A stretch of 64,000 nt of DNA, taken from the NCBI GenBank assembly GCA_019423685.1, contig JAHZAY010000004.1, positions 1 to 64,000 of the forward strand. The letters are read 5' to 3'. The notes below the pieces were generated by a model, which saw only the letters and a list, made by a program, of their open reading frames with translations, was not told the DNA's origin and ran no database searches. Of the stretch, positions 24,366 to 32,156 are shown in pieces. This DNA is from Clostridiales bacterium. GTDB taxonomy: Bacteria > Bacillota > Clostridia > Oscillospirales > Ruminococcaceae. The translations under genes were made by a program, and so were the position numbers. Every line of letters starts with the position of its first letter. Position 1 is the first letter of the stretch.

Positions 24366-26507
24366 ATGGGCATTATCAAACTGCTCGACGAGGAAGTCTC
24401 CCAGCTGATTGCGGCGGGAGAGGTGGTGGAGCGCCCCTCCTCGGTGGTCAAGGAGCTGCTGGAAAACGCCATCGACGCCGGCGCCAGCAAGATCACCGTC
24501 GAGATTCGACATGGAGGCGTCACGCTGATCCGCGTCAGCGACAACGGCAGCGGCATTGCGTCGGACGACGTTCCCCTCATGTTTTTGCGCCACGCCACCA
24601 GCAAGGTGCGCACCCAGGACGACCTGAGCCACATCGCAACGCTGGGCTTTCGTGGCGAGGCGATGGCTTCGATCCACGCTGTGGCGCGCGTTGAGGTGCT
24701 CACCCGCTTGCAGGATGCCGATGAGGGCGTTTTGTATAAGGGCGAAGGCGCCCAGCCGGGCAGCGTTGTACCTGCGGGGTGTCCTGCCGGCACAACGGTG
24801 AAGGTGCAGGACCTGTTTTTTAACACCCCTGCCCGCATGAAGTTCCTCAAAAAGGATGTCCAGGAAGGCAATTCGGTGGCGGCGGTGGTGGAGCGCATCG
24901 CGCTCTCCCACCCGGAGATCTCCTTCCAGTTTATCCGAGAAGGACAGACCCGGCTGCACACTCCCGGGGACGGGAAGCTGCTGTCGGCCATCCACGCTGT
25001 CTTTGGCAAGGACTTTGTCAAGGACCTGGCCGAGGTGGACTATACACAGGGACAAATCCGTGTCAACGGCTATGTCACCTTGCCGTCGGCCAGTCGTTCA
25101 AACCGCACGATGCAGACCTTCTTTGTCAATGGCCGGTATGTCAAGAGCGCGACGGCAAGGGTCGCACTGGAGGAGGCGTACAAGCACTCGATCATGGTGG
25201 GCAAGTTCCCGGCATGTGTGTTGGAACTGACGGTGCCCTACACCGAGACGGACATCAACGTCCATCCGGCAAAGATTGAGGTGCGCTTTACAAATGAGCG
25301 CCCGGTCTTTGATGCGGTGTACTACGGCGTCAAAACAGCCCTCCAAAAGAGCGACTACACCCCTCTGCCACCCCAGCAGCCCAAAAAGTCGATGACCGTC
25401 TTTGACCTGCAACTGCACCCGGAGGTGGAGCAGCAGGGCCTCGAACAGGTCATCCGCCAGCAGCAAAAGCAGCAGCCGCAGCGGGTCAGCGCGCAGGAAT
25501 ATCGCAGGATGGCGGGCTTGCCGACCGACCGCACAAAGGCGGCAAAGACTTTGGAAAAGGGGCAGGAGCGGCTGACCTTTCACGATCACAGCCCACAACG
25601 GGTGCGCTATGAGAGGGAGCATCCGCTTTTGCTCGTTGAGGAACCGCACTTTTCAACGCAACCGGAAAAGGTGATGACCTACCAGACAACGGATAGCCCT
25701 TCCCAGAAAACGCAGCAGCCGCAAATGAGCATCCCGAAAGCGATGTATGAGGAGATGCAGCTGCCGCTCGAAGAGGAGCTGCCGCTGGCAGATCAACCCA
25801 AAAAGCAAACCCAACAACAGCCACAATTTCAACAGCAGCCAAATCAAAAACCCCAACAACAGCCGCAGTCCCAACAGCAACCAAATCAGCAACCCCAACA
25901 ACAGCCGCAGCAGCAACCAGACCAGCAGCCCCAACAGTCCGATCTTCGCCTTGTGGGGGAGGTGCTGGGGACCTACCTTGTGGTGGAAAGTGCAGACAGC
26001 ATGATTTTGATCGACAAACATGCGGCGCATGAGCGGCTGATCTTCAACCGCTTAAAGCAGCGGCGCTTTACCGATGACCGCCAGATCTTGTTGGAGCCGG
26101 TGGTGGTGCACCTGAGCCGTGAGGACTATCAGGGTGCGGTGCAAAATCTGCCACTGTTCTCCCGGGCAGGCTTTTTGGTGGAAGATTTTGGCGATGGGGA
26201 CCTGATTGTGCGGGAGGTCCCGGTGGTGCTGCTCGGCGAGCAGGTGCGTCAGATCATCGAACAGACCGCGCACGACCTTGCACAGAACAAAAAGGATATG
26301 ACCCCCCACGCGCTCGACGATCTGCTGCACTCGGTCGCCTGCAAGAGCGCAGTGCGCGCAAACGATAAGAACAGCATGCCGGAATTGTGGGAGATCGTGC
26401 AGTTGCTTCGCTCGGACAGCGACGCAAAATATTGTCCGCATGGCCGTCCGGTCGCCAAAATTTTTACCCGGTACGAGATGGAAAAGCTGTTTGGAAGGCT
26501 GGGATAA
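24366..26507 (+). CDS. mutL: DNA mismatch repair protein MutL
   Basis: About 713 residues. The N-terminal GHKL ATPase has ELLENAIDAGAS, DNGSGI and ATSKVR with GFRGEAM. A Gln/Pro-rich linker (about 480-525, repeated QQPQ/NQ units) follows, then the C-terminal endonuclease and dimerisation domain. The metal motif usually DQHA-x2-E-x4-E reads D550-KHA-AH-E556-RLIF-N561, so the last Glu is Asn. ACKSAV, CPHGRP and FTRYEMEKLF motifs are present, as in nicking MutL proteins of bacteria without MutH. The ATG at 24366 is chosen because the family starts at MGIIKLLDEEV and a purine-rich GAGGTGAAG lies upstream. Confidence 0.95.
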   Translation: MGIIKLLDEEVSQLIAAGEVVERPSSVVKELLENAIDAGASKITVEIRHGGVTLIRVSDNGSGIASDDVPLMFLRHATSKVRTQDDLSHIATLGFRGEAMASIHAVARVEVLTRLQDADEGVLYKGEGAQPGSVVPAGCPAGTTVKVQDLFFNTPARMKFLKKDVQEGNSVAAVVERIALSHPEISFQFIREGQTRLHTPGDGKLLSAIHAVFGKDFVKDLAEVDYTQGQIRVNGYVTLPSASRSNRTMQTFFVNGRYVKSATARVALEEAYKHSIMVGKFPACVLELTVPYTETDINVHPAKIEVRFTNERPVFDAVYYGVKTALQKSDYTPLPPQQPKKSMTVFDLQLHPEVEQQGLEQVIRQQQKQQPQRVSAQEYRRMAGLPTDRTKAAKTLEKGQERLTFHDHSPQRVRYEREHPLLLVEEPHFSTQPEKVMTYQTTDSPSQKTQQPQMSIPKAMYEEMQLPLEEELPLADQPKKQTQQQPQFQQQPNQKPQQQPQSQQQPNQQPQQQPQQQPDQQPQQSDLRLVGEVLGTYLVVESADSMILIDKHAAHERLIFNRLKQRRFTDDRQILLEPVVVHLSREDYQGAVQNLPLFSRAGFLVEDFGDGDLIVREVPVVLLGEQVRQIIEQTAHDLAQNKKDMTPHALDDLLHSVACKSAVRANDKNSMPELWEIVQLLRSDSDAKYCPHGRPVAKIFTRYEMEKLFGRLG

Positions 26508-26542
26508 CGGACAAAATCAGGACAAGGAAGGATTTTTACAGG

Positions 26543-27511
26543 ATGCAGAAGATACCGCTGGCAGTTGTCGCCGGACCTACCGCTTCGGGCAAGACGGCGG
26601 CGGGAGTTTCCCTTGCAAAGGCGCTCAATGGGGAGGTGGTTTCGGCCGATTCGATGCAAATTTTCCAGCACCTCTCGGTCGGGACAGCAAAACCGACAGC
26701 ACAGGAGATGCAGGGCGTTGCGCACCACCTCATCGACTTTCTTTCTCCCGCCGAGAGCTTTTCGGTGGCGGATTATGTGCAGCTGGCCCGCAAACAAATC
26801 GAACAGATTGTCCAGCGCGGAAAGCTGCCGATTTTGGTCGGTGGGACCGGCCTTTACATCAGCTCGCTGGTCGACCATATCCAGTTTTCCCAGGAAGATG
26901 GGGACCGCCAGCTGCGCGAGCAGTACCGCCAGTATGCCGCCGAACACGGCCCGCAGGCGCTTTGGGAGCGGCTGCAACAGGTGGACCCGACGGCTGCCGC
27001 CAAGATTCACCCCAACAATGTCGGCAGGGTGGCGCGTGCACTGGAGGTTTATACCACGACTGGCAGGCCGATTTCAGAACATCAGGCCCTCTCGCGCCAG
27101 CAGCCTTCGCCCTACCGGCTCTGCATGATGGCCATCAGCTTTCGCGACCGGCAGCACCTGTATGACCGCATCAACTTGCGGGTGGAACAGATGGTTTCGC
27201 AGGGACTGATCGAGGAGGCCAGGTGGCTGCAACAAAACGGAATCGATGCCCATTCGCTGCAAGCGATCGGCTATAAGGAACTGGACAAATATTTGGCGGG
27301 AGCAGAACCGCTGGAATCGGCTGTCGAGCGAATCCAACAGGAGACCAGGCGCTATGCCAAACGGCAGTTGACCTGGTTTCGCAGGGATGCGCGCTATCGT
27401 TGGTTTTTACATGAAGATTTTGCAGGATCTGAGGCAATGTGGACAGCAATGGCCCAATATGTCAACAGAGTGCTGTGGGAAAATCAGGAAAACGAGAATA
27501 CACAAGGATAA
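26543..27511 (+). CDS. miaA: tRNA dimethylallyltransferase MiaA
   Basis: A 322-residue enzyme that transfers a dimethylallyl group to A37 of tRNAs reading UNN codons, providing the substrate of MiaB. The P-loop VVAGPTASGKTAAG is at the N-terminus. SADSMQIFQ, GGTGLYISSLV and the C-terminal RYAKRQLTWFRRD match the family. The ATG at 26543 has GGAAGGA about eleven bases upstream and gives the normal length; the longer frame would run into mutL. Confidence 0.95.
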   Translation: MQKIPLAVVAGPTASGKTAAGVSLAKALNGEVVSADSMQIFQHLSVGTAKPTAQEMQGVAHHLIDFLSPAESFSVADYVQLARKQIEQIVQRGKLPILVGGTGLYISSLVDHIQFSQEDGDRQLREQYRQYAAEHGPQALWERLQQVDPTAAAKIHPNNVGRVARALEVYTTTGRPISEHQALSRQQPSPYRLCMMAISFRDRQHLYDRINLRVEQMVSQGLIEEARWLQQNGIDAHSLQAIGYKELDKYLAGAEPLESAVERIQQETRRYAKRQLTWFRRDARYRWFLHEDFAGSEAMWTAMAQYVNRVLWENQENENTQG

Positions 27512-27574
27512 TTCGCCGCAAGACGACAAAAACAAAACAAAAAATGGGCTATACTGGCAAAGGAGGTCAATACA

Positions 27575-27835
27575 ATGCTCAATTTGCAGGACATGTTTCT
27601 CAATCAGCTGCGCAAGGATAAGGTGATGGTCACCGTCTACCTGACCAACGGCTTTCAGTTCCGCGGCTGTGTCAAGGGATTTGACACCTTCACCATCATC
27701 ATCGAAAATGAAGGGCGTCAGAATTTGGTGTACAAAAATGCGATCTCGAACATCACGCCGACCAAGCCGGTCAAATTGATGGACAACCTTCCGCCGCAGA
27801 TGGAGGAAGCTGAACAGGACAAGCCGGCAGAGTAG
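27575..27835 (+). CDS. hfq: RNA chaperone Hfq
   Basis: An 86-residue Sm-like protein that forms hexameric rings binding small RNAs and mRNA. Sm1 is present (LQDMFLNQLRKDKVMVTVYL, with the conserved Gln), as is the FDTFTIII strand. The Sm2 motif usually YKHAIS reads Y53-K-N55-AIS, so the conserved His of the proximal pore is Asn. A short acidic tail (PPQMEEAEQDKPAE) follows. AAAGGAGG lies upstream of the ATG. The position after miaA is the standard one. Confidence 0.95.
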   Translation: MLNLQDMFLNQLRKDKVMVTVYLTNGFQFRGCVKGFDTFTIIIENEGRQNLVYKNAISNITPTKPVKLMDNLPPQMEEAEQDKPAE

Positions 27836-27866
27836 ACAAAGATGACCGCAGAGCAGGGAGGCAGCG

Positions 27867-29162
27867 ATGGCTGGATATCAGAACACCAAAAAACACAATA
27901 TCAGGTTGATCGCCCTCATCTTCACGGCGATGATTCTGCTCTATCTCTTCGCACAGTTGTGGGGGTTTGCAAATCTCAAGCTGCGCACCGAAGAGGTGGA
28001 GGAGGACACCCTCTATGACTTTGTGCGCGCACAGGGCACCGTCTTTCGCAGCGAACAGCTCATCGAGCCGTCTACATCCAGCGGAATTATGGTATATAAC
28101 TGCTCGGATGGCGACGAGGTTGCCAAGGACGAAGAGGTAGCGGCGGTGTACAGCGATTCCACCGTCTCTACGGTCAACAATCAGCTTGAGCAGTTGCAGC
28201 GAGAGTTAGATTCGCTCACCGAGGCCCAGACGGCCAAGGCAACCCGCTATACGGCAGTATCTAACCTTTCCAGCGAGATTAACGATCAGGCGGGCAACAT
28301 CGTCGATTTTGTGCAGGACGGAGTGGTGGAAGGCATTAGCGAACAGAAAGAAGAGCTGATCAGCTTGCTCAACCGCAAAAAGATTGCGCTTGGCCAGGAG
28401 GAATCCTTTGACGGGCGCATCTCCGAGCTGACCGCCCAGATCACCTATCTCGAGCAGGTCCGGGATCAGCAGCGGGGCGTCTCGATCAACTCTCCGTCCG
28501 CCGGCTATTTTTGCAAAGAGGTGGACGGCTATGAATCGGTCTTGACGGCCGACGCCTTGCAGGACATCAACTATGAAAAATACCAGCAGCTGATCGCGCA
28601 GAGCCCTGTCCAGACCGGCAATGCAGTCGGCAAGATTGTCACAACCCATGTCTGGTATCTGGGCGTGGACCTGCCCAACGCACAGGCCCAAAAGTTTGAG
28701 GTGGGCGATTCGGTCAAGCTCGACTTTAAATTTGCAAATGGCCAGACGGTCAGCGCCAAGGTGACCCAGATTCTCCCCGACAGCCAGCGCACCAATACAG
28801 TGGTGATCTTCGAGTGTAAGGATGTCAGCGACCGGCTGCTCAAGATTCGCAGCCAGAGCGTGGACATCATCTTCACCACCTATTCTGGATTGCGGGTAAG
28901 TTCCGCTGCGCTGCGCTATGAACAGAATGTCCCGGGAGTCTATGTATTGGATAGAACGACCATCCGGTTTAAACCGGTGGAAATTATCAAAGATAATGGC
29001 AACTACCTGTTGTGCGAACCGCGCACCGGAACCGACGAGCAGCATACGCTCAATCGCCTGGATTTGGTGATCGTCGAAAGCGGCGGCGTGGAGCTCCGGG
29101 ATGGGGAGCTGCTGGATGAGAGTACCTTCAAAGGAGTGGAGACAAGCAATGCAGGCACTTAA
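27867..29162 (+). CDS. HlyD-like membrane-anchored protein of the division cluster
   Basis: A 431-residue protein with a basic N-terminus, one membrane helix (about 14-35) and a large extracytoplasmic part: a biotinyl/lipoyl-like segment (GTVFRSEQLIEPSTSSGIMVY), a coiled coil (about 100-195), and a barrel-like C-terminal region with VGDSVKLDFKFANGQTVSAKV. It resembles the HlyD-type adaptor proteins found before yggS and sepF in many Clostridia. No transporter partner is encoded nearby, so it is more likely an envelope or division-linked factor than an efflux adaptor. Its end overlaps the yggS start by 14 bases. Confidence 0.82.
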   Translation: MAGYQNTKKHNIRLIALIFTAMILLYLFAQLWGFANLKLRTEEVEEDTLYDFVRAQGTVFRSEQLIEPSTSSGIMVYNCSDGDEVAKDEEVAAVYSDSTVSTVNNQLEQLQRELDSLTEAQTAKATRYTAVSNLSSEINDQAGNIVDFVQDGVVEGISEQKEELISLLNRKKIALGQEESFDGRISELTAQITYLEQVRDQQRGVSINSPSAGYFCKEVDGYESVLTADALQDINYEKYQQLIAQSPVQTGNAVGKIVTTHVWYLGVDLPNAQAQKFEVGDSVKLDFKFANGQTVSAKVTQILPDSQRTNTVVIFECKDVSDRLLKIRSQSVDIIFTTYSGLRVSSAALRYEQNVPGVYVLDRTTIRFKPVEIIKDNGNYLLCEPRTGTDEQHTLNRLDLVIVESGGVELRDGELLDESTFKGVETSNAGT

Positions 29163-29868
29163 CGAACAGGAAGTAGCACAGAACGCACAGCGCATTATGC
29201 AGCAGGTCAGACAGACAGCCATCGAGGCGGGCCGCGACCCGCAGGATGTACAGGTCATGGCGGTGACCAAGACGGTGGACCCCGTATTGGTCAATGCCGC
29301 CATCGGAGCCGGCATCGGGCTGCTGGGAGAGAACAAGGCACAGGAACTGTGTGCAAAGTATGACAGCTATCACAAGGATCATGTGCAGATTCACTTTATC
29401 GGACACCTTCAGACCAATAAGGTCCGCCAGATTGTGGATAAGGTCAGCATGGTGGAATCGGTGGACAGTGTTAAGCTTGCCCGTGAGATCGACCGCCACT
29501 GCGCGGCCATCGGCAAGGTGATGGACGTGCTGCTCGAGGTCAACATCGGCCGGGAGGAGAACAAGACCGGCGTTTTCCCCGAGCTTTTGCCCGCTCTGCT
29601 GGAAGAAGCTGGGAAATTGGAGCACATTCGGGTGCGGGGACTCATGACGATTCCGCCAGTGTGTGAAACGGAAGAAGAAGTTTTGCAATATTTTTCCCAA
29701 ATGCGCCAACTCTTTATTGACATAAAGCAAAAAAAATATGATAATATCAGTATGGAAATTTTGTCTATGGGCATGTCTGCCGATTATCTGGCAGCGGTGA
29801 GATGTGGATCGAATATCGTGCGGATCGGTACGGCGATGTTTGGACAAAGGAATTATAAAAGGAGTTAA
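29149..29868 (+). CDS. yggS: YggS family pyridoxal phosphate homeostasis protein
   Basis: A 239-residue single-domain PLP-binding TIM-barrel protein. The PLP lysine is in the VMAVTKTVDP strand. LLGENKAQEL, HFIGHLQTNKV and SMGMSADYLAAV are diagnostic, the last binding the PLP phosphate with the following R-C-G-S-N. It manages PLP and amino-acid balance without known catalysis. The start is the ATG at 29149, with AAGGAG twelve bases upstream, giving overlap with the preceding gene. It belongs to the division cluster in most Firmicutes. Confidence 0.94.
   Translation: MQALNEQEVAQNAQRIMQQVRQTAIEAGRDPQDVQVMAVTKTVDPVLVNAAIGAGIGLLGENKAQELCAKYDSYHKDHVQIHFIGHLQTNKVRQIVDKVSMVESVDSVKLAREIDRHCAAIGKVMDVLLEVNIGREENKTGVFPELLPALLEEAGKLEHIRVRGLMTIPPVCETEEEVLQYFSQMRQLFIDIKQKKYDNISMEILSMGMSADYLAAVRCGSNIVRIGTAMFGQRNYKRS
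29717..29745 (+). promoter_or_regulatory. Candidate internal promoter for sepF
   Basis: TTGACA (29717-29722), 17 bases, GATAAT (29740-29745), inside the 3' end of yggS in an unusually AT-rich patch. It could drive sepF-ylmH-divIVA separately. Confidence 0.45.
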
Positions 29869-29876
29869 GGAAAACT

Positions 29877-30332
29877 ATGGCACTGAGGGACACGTTAAGG
29901 AATCTGATTGGAATTCCGGACAATGACTATGACAGCGATTTTGATGATGACATGCAGTCGGGCAATGTGGAACAGGAGGAAGAGGAACAGCAGATGCCGG
30001 CTTCCGCTCCTTCGACTGACCACAGGCACAACAAGGTGGTCAACATCCACGCCACCACCCAGCTGGCGGTAGTGCTGGTGAAGCCGGAACGCTATGAAGA
30101 CGCGGCTTCCATCGCGGACCACCTCAATGCGAAAAAGACGGTTGTCCTGAACCTGGAGCAGACCAGCAAGGATGTTTCCAGACGGCTGATCGACTTTTTG
30201 TGCGGGGTCGCCTACGCCAACAACGGGCAGATGAAGCGTGTGGCCAACAATACATACATCATCACCCCATACAATGTGGACATTGTGGGCGATCTTTTAG
30301 ATGAGCTGGAAAATAACGGGGTCATCTTTTAA
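29877..30332 (+). CDS. sepF: Cell division protein SepF
   Basis: A 151-residue SepF. An N-terminal amphipathic segment (ALRDTLRNLIGIP) likely touches the membrane, an acidic linker (about 17-47) follows, and the SepF core (about 55-151) has KPERYEDAASIADHL, VVLNLEQTSKDVSRRLIDFL and NNTYIITPYNVDI. It tethers and orders FtsZ filaments at the septum. It lies eight bases after yggS and three before ylmH. Confidence 0.95.
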   Translation: MALRDTLRNLIGIPDNDYDSDFDDDMQSGNVEQEEEEQQMPASAPSTDHRHNKVVNIHATTQLAVVLVKPERYEDAASIADHLNAKKTVVLNLEQTSKDVSRRLIDFLCGVAYANNGQMKRVANNTYIITPYNVDIVGDLLDELENNGVIF

Positions 30333-30335
30333 CCG

Positions 30336-31151
30336 ATGAAGAATAACGGACAAACGCAGCGCGAGGAGGCGGACCGCCTTTTCTGCGCGCGGATTGCGGA
30401 TATGGCACGGCAGCAGCAGAGGGACAACCTGCCGTGCTTTACCCGCTTTTTGGACGAACGGGAGCAGCGGCTGGCGGCCATCGAGCTGCGCAGGCAGCAT
30501 TTTCCGCGGGATCAGGTCTGCTTTTGGGCGGGCTTTGATGTGCCGCAGGAGGCTCCGGCGCGCCGGATGTTGGGACTTTTTCCCGACTACCTGGCGCTGA
30601 GCGAGGGGATGGACCGCGCGATTTTGGAGGAGCAGTTTCCCATCCAGCGGGTGGCGCTGTTTTTCCGTGAGCAGGATGCAATCACCCATCGCGACATTCT
30701 GGGCTCCCTGATGGGGCTTAACTTAAAACGGGAACTGATCGGTGAGATTTTGACCGGCGAAGATTTTGCGGTCGTTTTCTGCACCGGCGCCGCGGCGCAG
30801 CTGATCCTTTCCGAGCTGGAACGGGTGGGGCGCGCCGGAATCAAAAAGCAGCAGGGCTATGAGGGAGAACTGCCGCCGCTGTACCGGCTGGAATATCAGA
30901 CGGGCACGGTCAGCTCCCTGCGGCTGGACTGCGCGGTTTCCCTGGCGACCAACCTCAGCCGGGAAAAGAGCGCCGCCCTGATTGAGGGCGGGCAGGTCAG
31001 CCTCAACTTTTTTGAGGAAAATAAAATCTCCCGGGAGGTCGGGGAAGGGGACATCCTTTCCATCCGGGGCTATGGACGGTATGTGCTGTCCAAGGTGGGC
31101 TCGGTGAGCAAGAAGGGAAGGCTTCACCTGACGCTTGGGAAATATGTGTGA
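30336..31151 (+). CDS. ylmH: YlmH-type S4-domain RNA-binding protein
   Basis: A 271-residue protein with the YlmH N-terminal region (about 1-185) and a C-terminal S4 RNA-binding domain (about 190-258, SREKSAALIEGGQVSLNF). The family is linked to division and to rescue of stalled ribosomal products. The start lies three bases after the sepF stop without a clear ribosome binding site, so translation is probably coupled to sepF. Confidence 0.92.
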   Translation: MKNNGQTQREEADRLFCARIADMARQQQRDNLPCFTRFLDEREQRLAAIELRRQHFPRDQVCFWAGFDVPQEAPARRMLGLFPDYLALSEGMDRAILEEQFPIQRVALFFREQDAITHRDILGSLMGLNLKRELIGEILTGEDFAVVFCTGAAAQLILSELERVGRAGIKKQQGYEGELPPLYRLEYQTGTVSSLRLDCAVSLATNLSREKSAALIEGGQVSLNFFEENKISREVGEGDILSIRGYGRYVLSKVGSVSKKGRLHLTLGKYV

Positions 31152-31231
31152 GAAACGTACAGGGGTTTTGACCCGATTATGATAAATCCCTTTTGTGGCA
31201 AAAGGGAAAATGATAAAGGAGGTACCCTAAG

Positions 31232-32113
31232 ATGCTGACTCCGGAAACCATTGCCTCCAGACGTTTTGACAAACAGATGGGCGGCTACAAACAGGACGAA
31301 GTGGAGGAATTTCTGCAGCAGGTGGCGGCGGAGTACGCCCAGCTGCTGTCCGAAAAGGAAGAACTGGAAGGAAAGATTGAGGTCCTTGCCGAGAAGGTGG
31401 AGCAGTACCGCGAGGACGAGGACAGCCTGCGCAGCGCATTGATCGGCGCACAGAAGCTGGGCGACAGCGTGATCCGCGAATCCAAAGCCAAGGCGGACCA
31501 GACCCTGCGCGAGGCCAGAGCCAAGGCGGACCAGATTTTGGAAAATGCGCAGAAGAGTATTGAGCGCGAGCAGCTGGCTCTGATTAAGATGCAAAAGGAA
31601 GTCACCAAATTTAAAAACCGCCTGCTGACCCTGTACCGCCAGCATTTGGAGATGATCAGCGCACTGCCGGAGTATGAGGATGAACCGGCTCCGGCGGCTT
31701 CTGAGCCGAAGGAGATGGCACATCCCGCCGCTGTACAGCAGGCGCCGGCACAGCAAGAGCCATCCGAGCAGCCGGCCTCTCAGCCGGTACCTGTCGAGGA
31801 GGCGCCAAAAGAGCCGGCAGCTCCAAAACAGAGCGAAGCAATCGACTTTACCGCCGCACTCAACGACAACTCCGACACTGGCTCTGCTTTTGATACCGTC
31901 AGCTTGGAGACACAGAGCGTAGCGGTGCACACCGCCTCGGAAAGGGAGATGGCCTCGGCCACTTCCCGCCAGAAGGCGTATTCTCCGTTTGGCTCCAACT
32001 CTTCCATCGAGTCTAAGTTTGGCCCGCTCAAATTTGGCGAAGGCTTTGATGTGGAGAGGGACAGCGACCCCAGAACAGGATTGTTCTCACGCAAAAAGCA
32101 TCGTGATAGATGA
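31232..32113 (+). CDS. divIVA: DivIVA domain protein
   Basis: A 293-residue protein. The N-terminal DivIVA domain (LTPETIASRRFDKQMGGYKQ, DEVEEFL) binds curved membrane. Coiled coils run to about residue 150 and include a repeated KAKADQTLREARAKADQI pattern. A disordered Ala/Pro/Gln-rich segment (about 150-200) and a C-terminal tail ending SRKKHRDR follow. It should localise to septa or poles and recruit division or wall factors. AAAGGAGG precedes the ATG. The 44-base gap to ileS is too short for a T-box leader. Confidence 0.93.
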   Translation: MLTPETIASRRFDKQMGGYKQDEVEEFLQQVAAEYAQLLSEKEELEGKIEVLAEKVEQYREDEDSLRSALIGAQKLGDSVIRESKAKADQTLREARAKADQILENAQKSIEREQLALIKMQKEVTKFKNRLLTLYRQHLEMISALPEYEDEPAPAASEPKEMAHPAAVQQAPAQQEPSEQPASQPVPVEEAPKEPAAPKQSEAIDFTAALNDNSDTGSAFDTVSLETQSVAVHTASEREMASATSRQKAYSPFGSNSSIESKFGPLKFGEGFDVERDSDPRTGLFSRKKHRDR

Positions 32114-32156
32114 TTTTATAAAAGTGAAATAAAAGATAAGAGGAGAGAAAAGACAG

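Noticed and set aside
32114..32156. T-box leader before ileS
   Set aside because: Only 43 bases separate divIVA and ileS, far too few for a T-box, and no antiterminator consensus is present.
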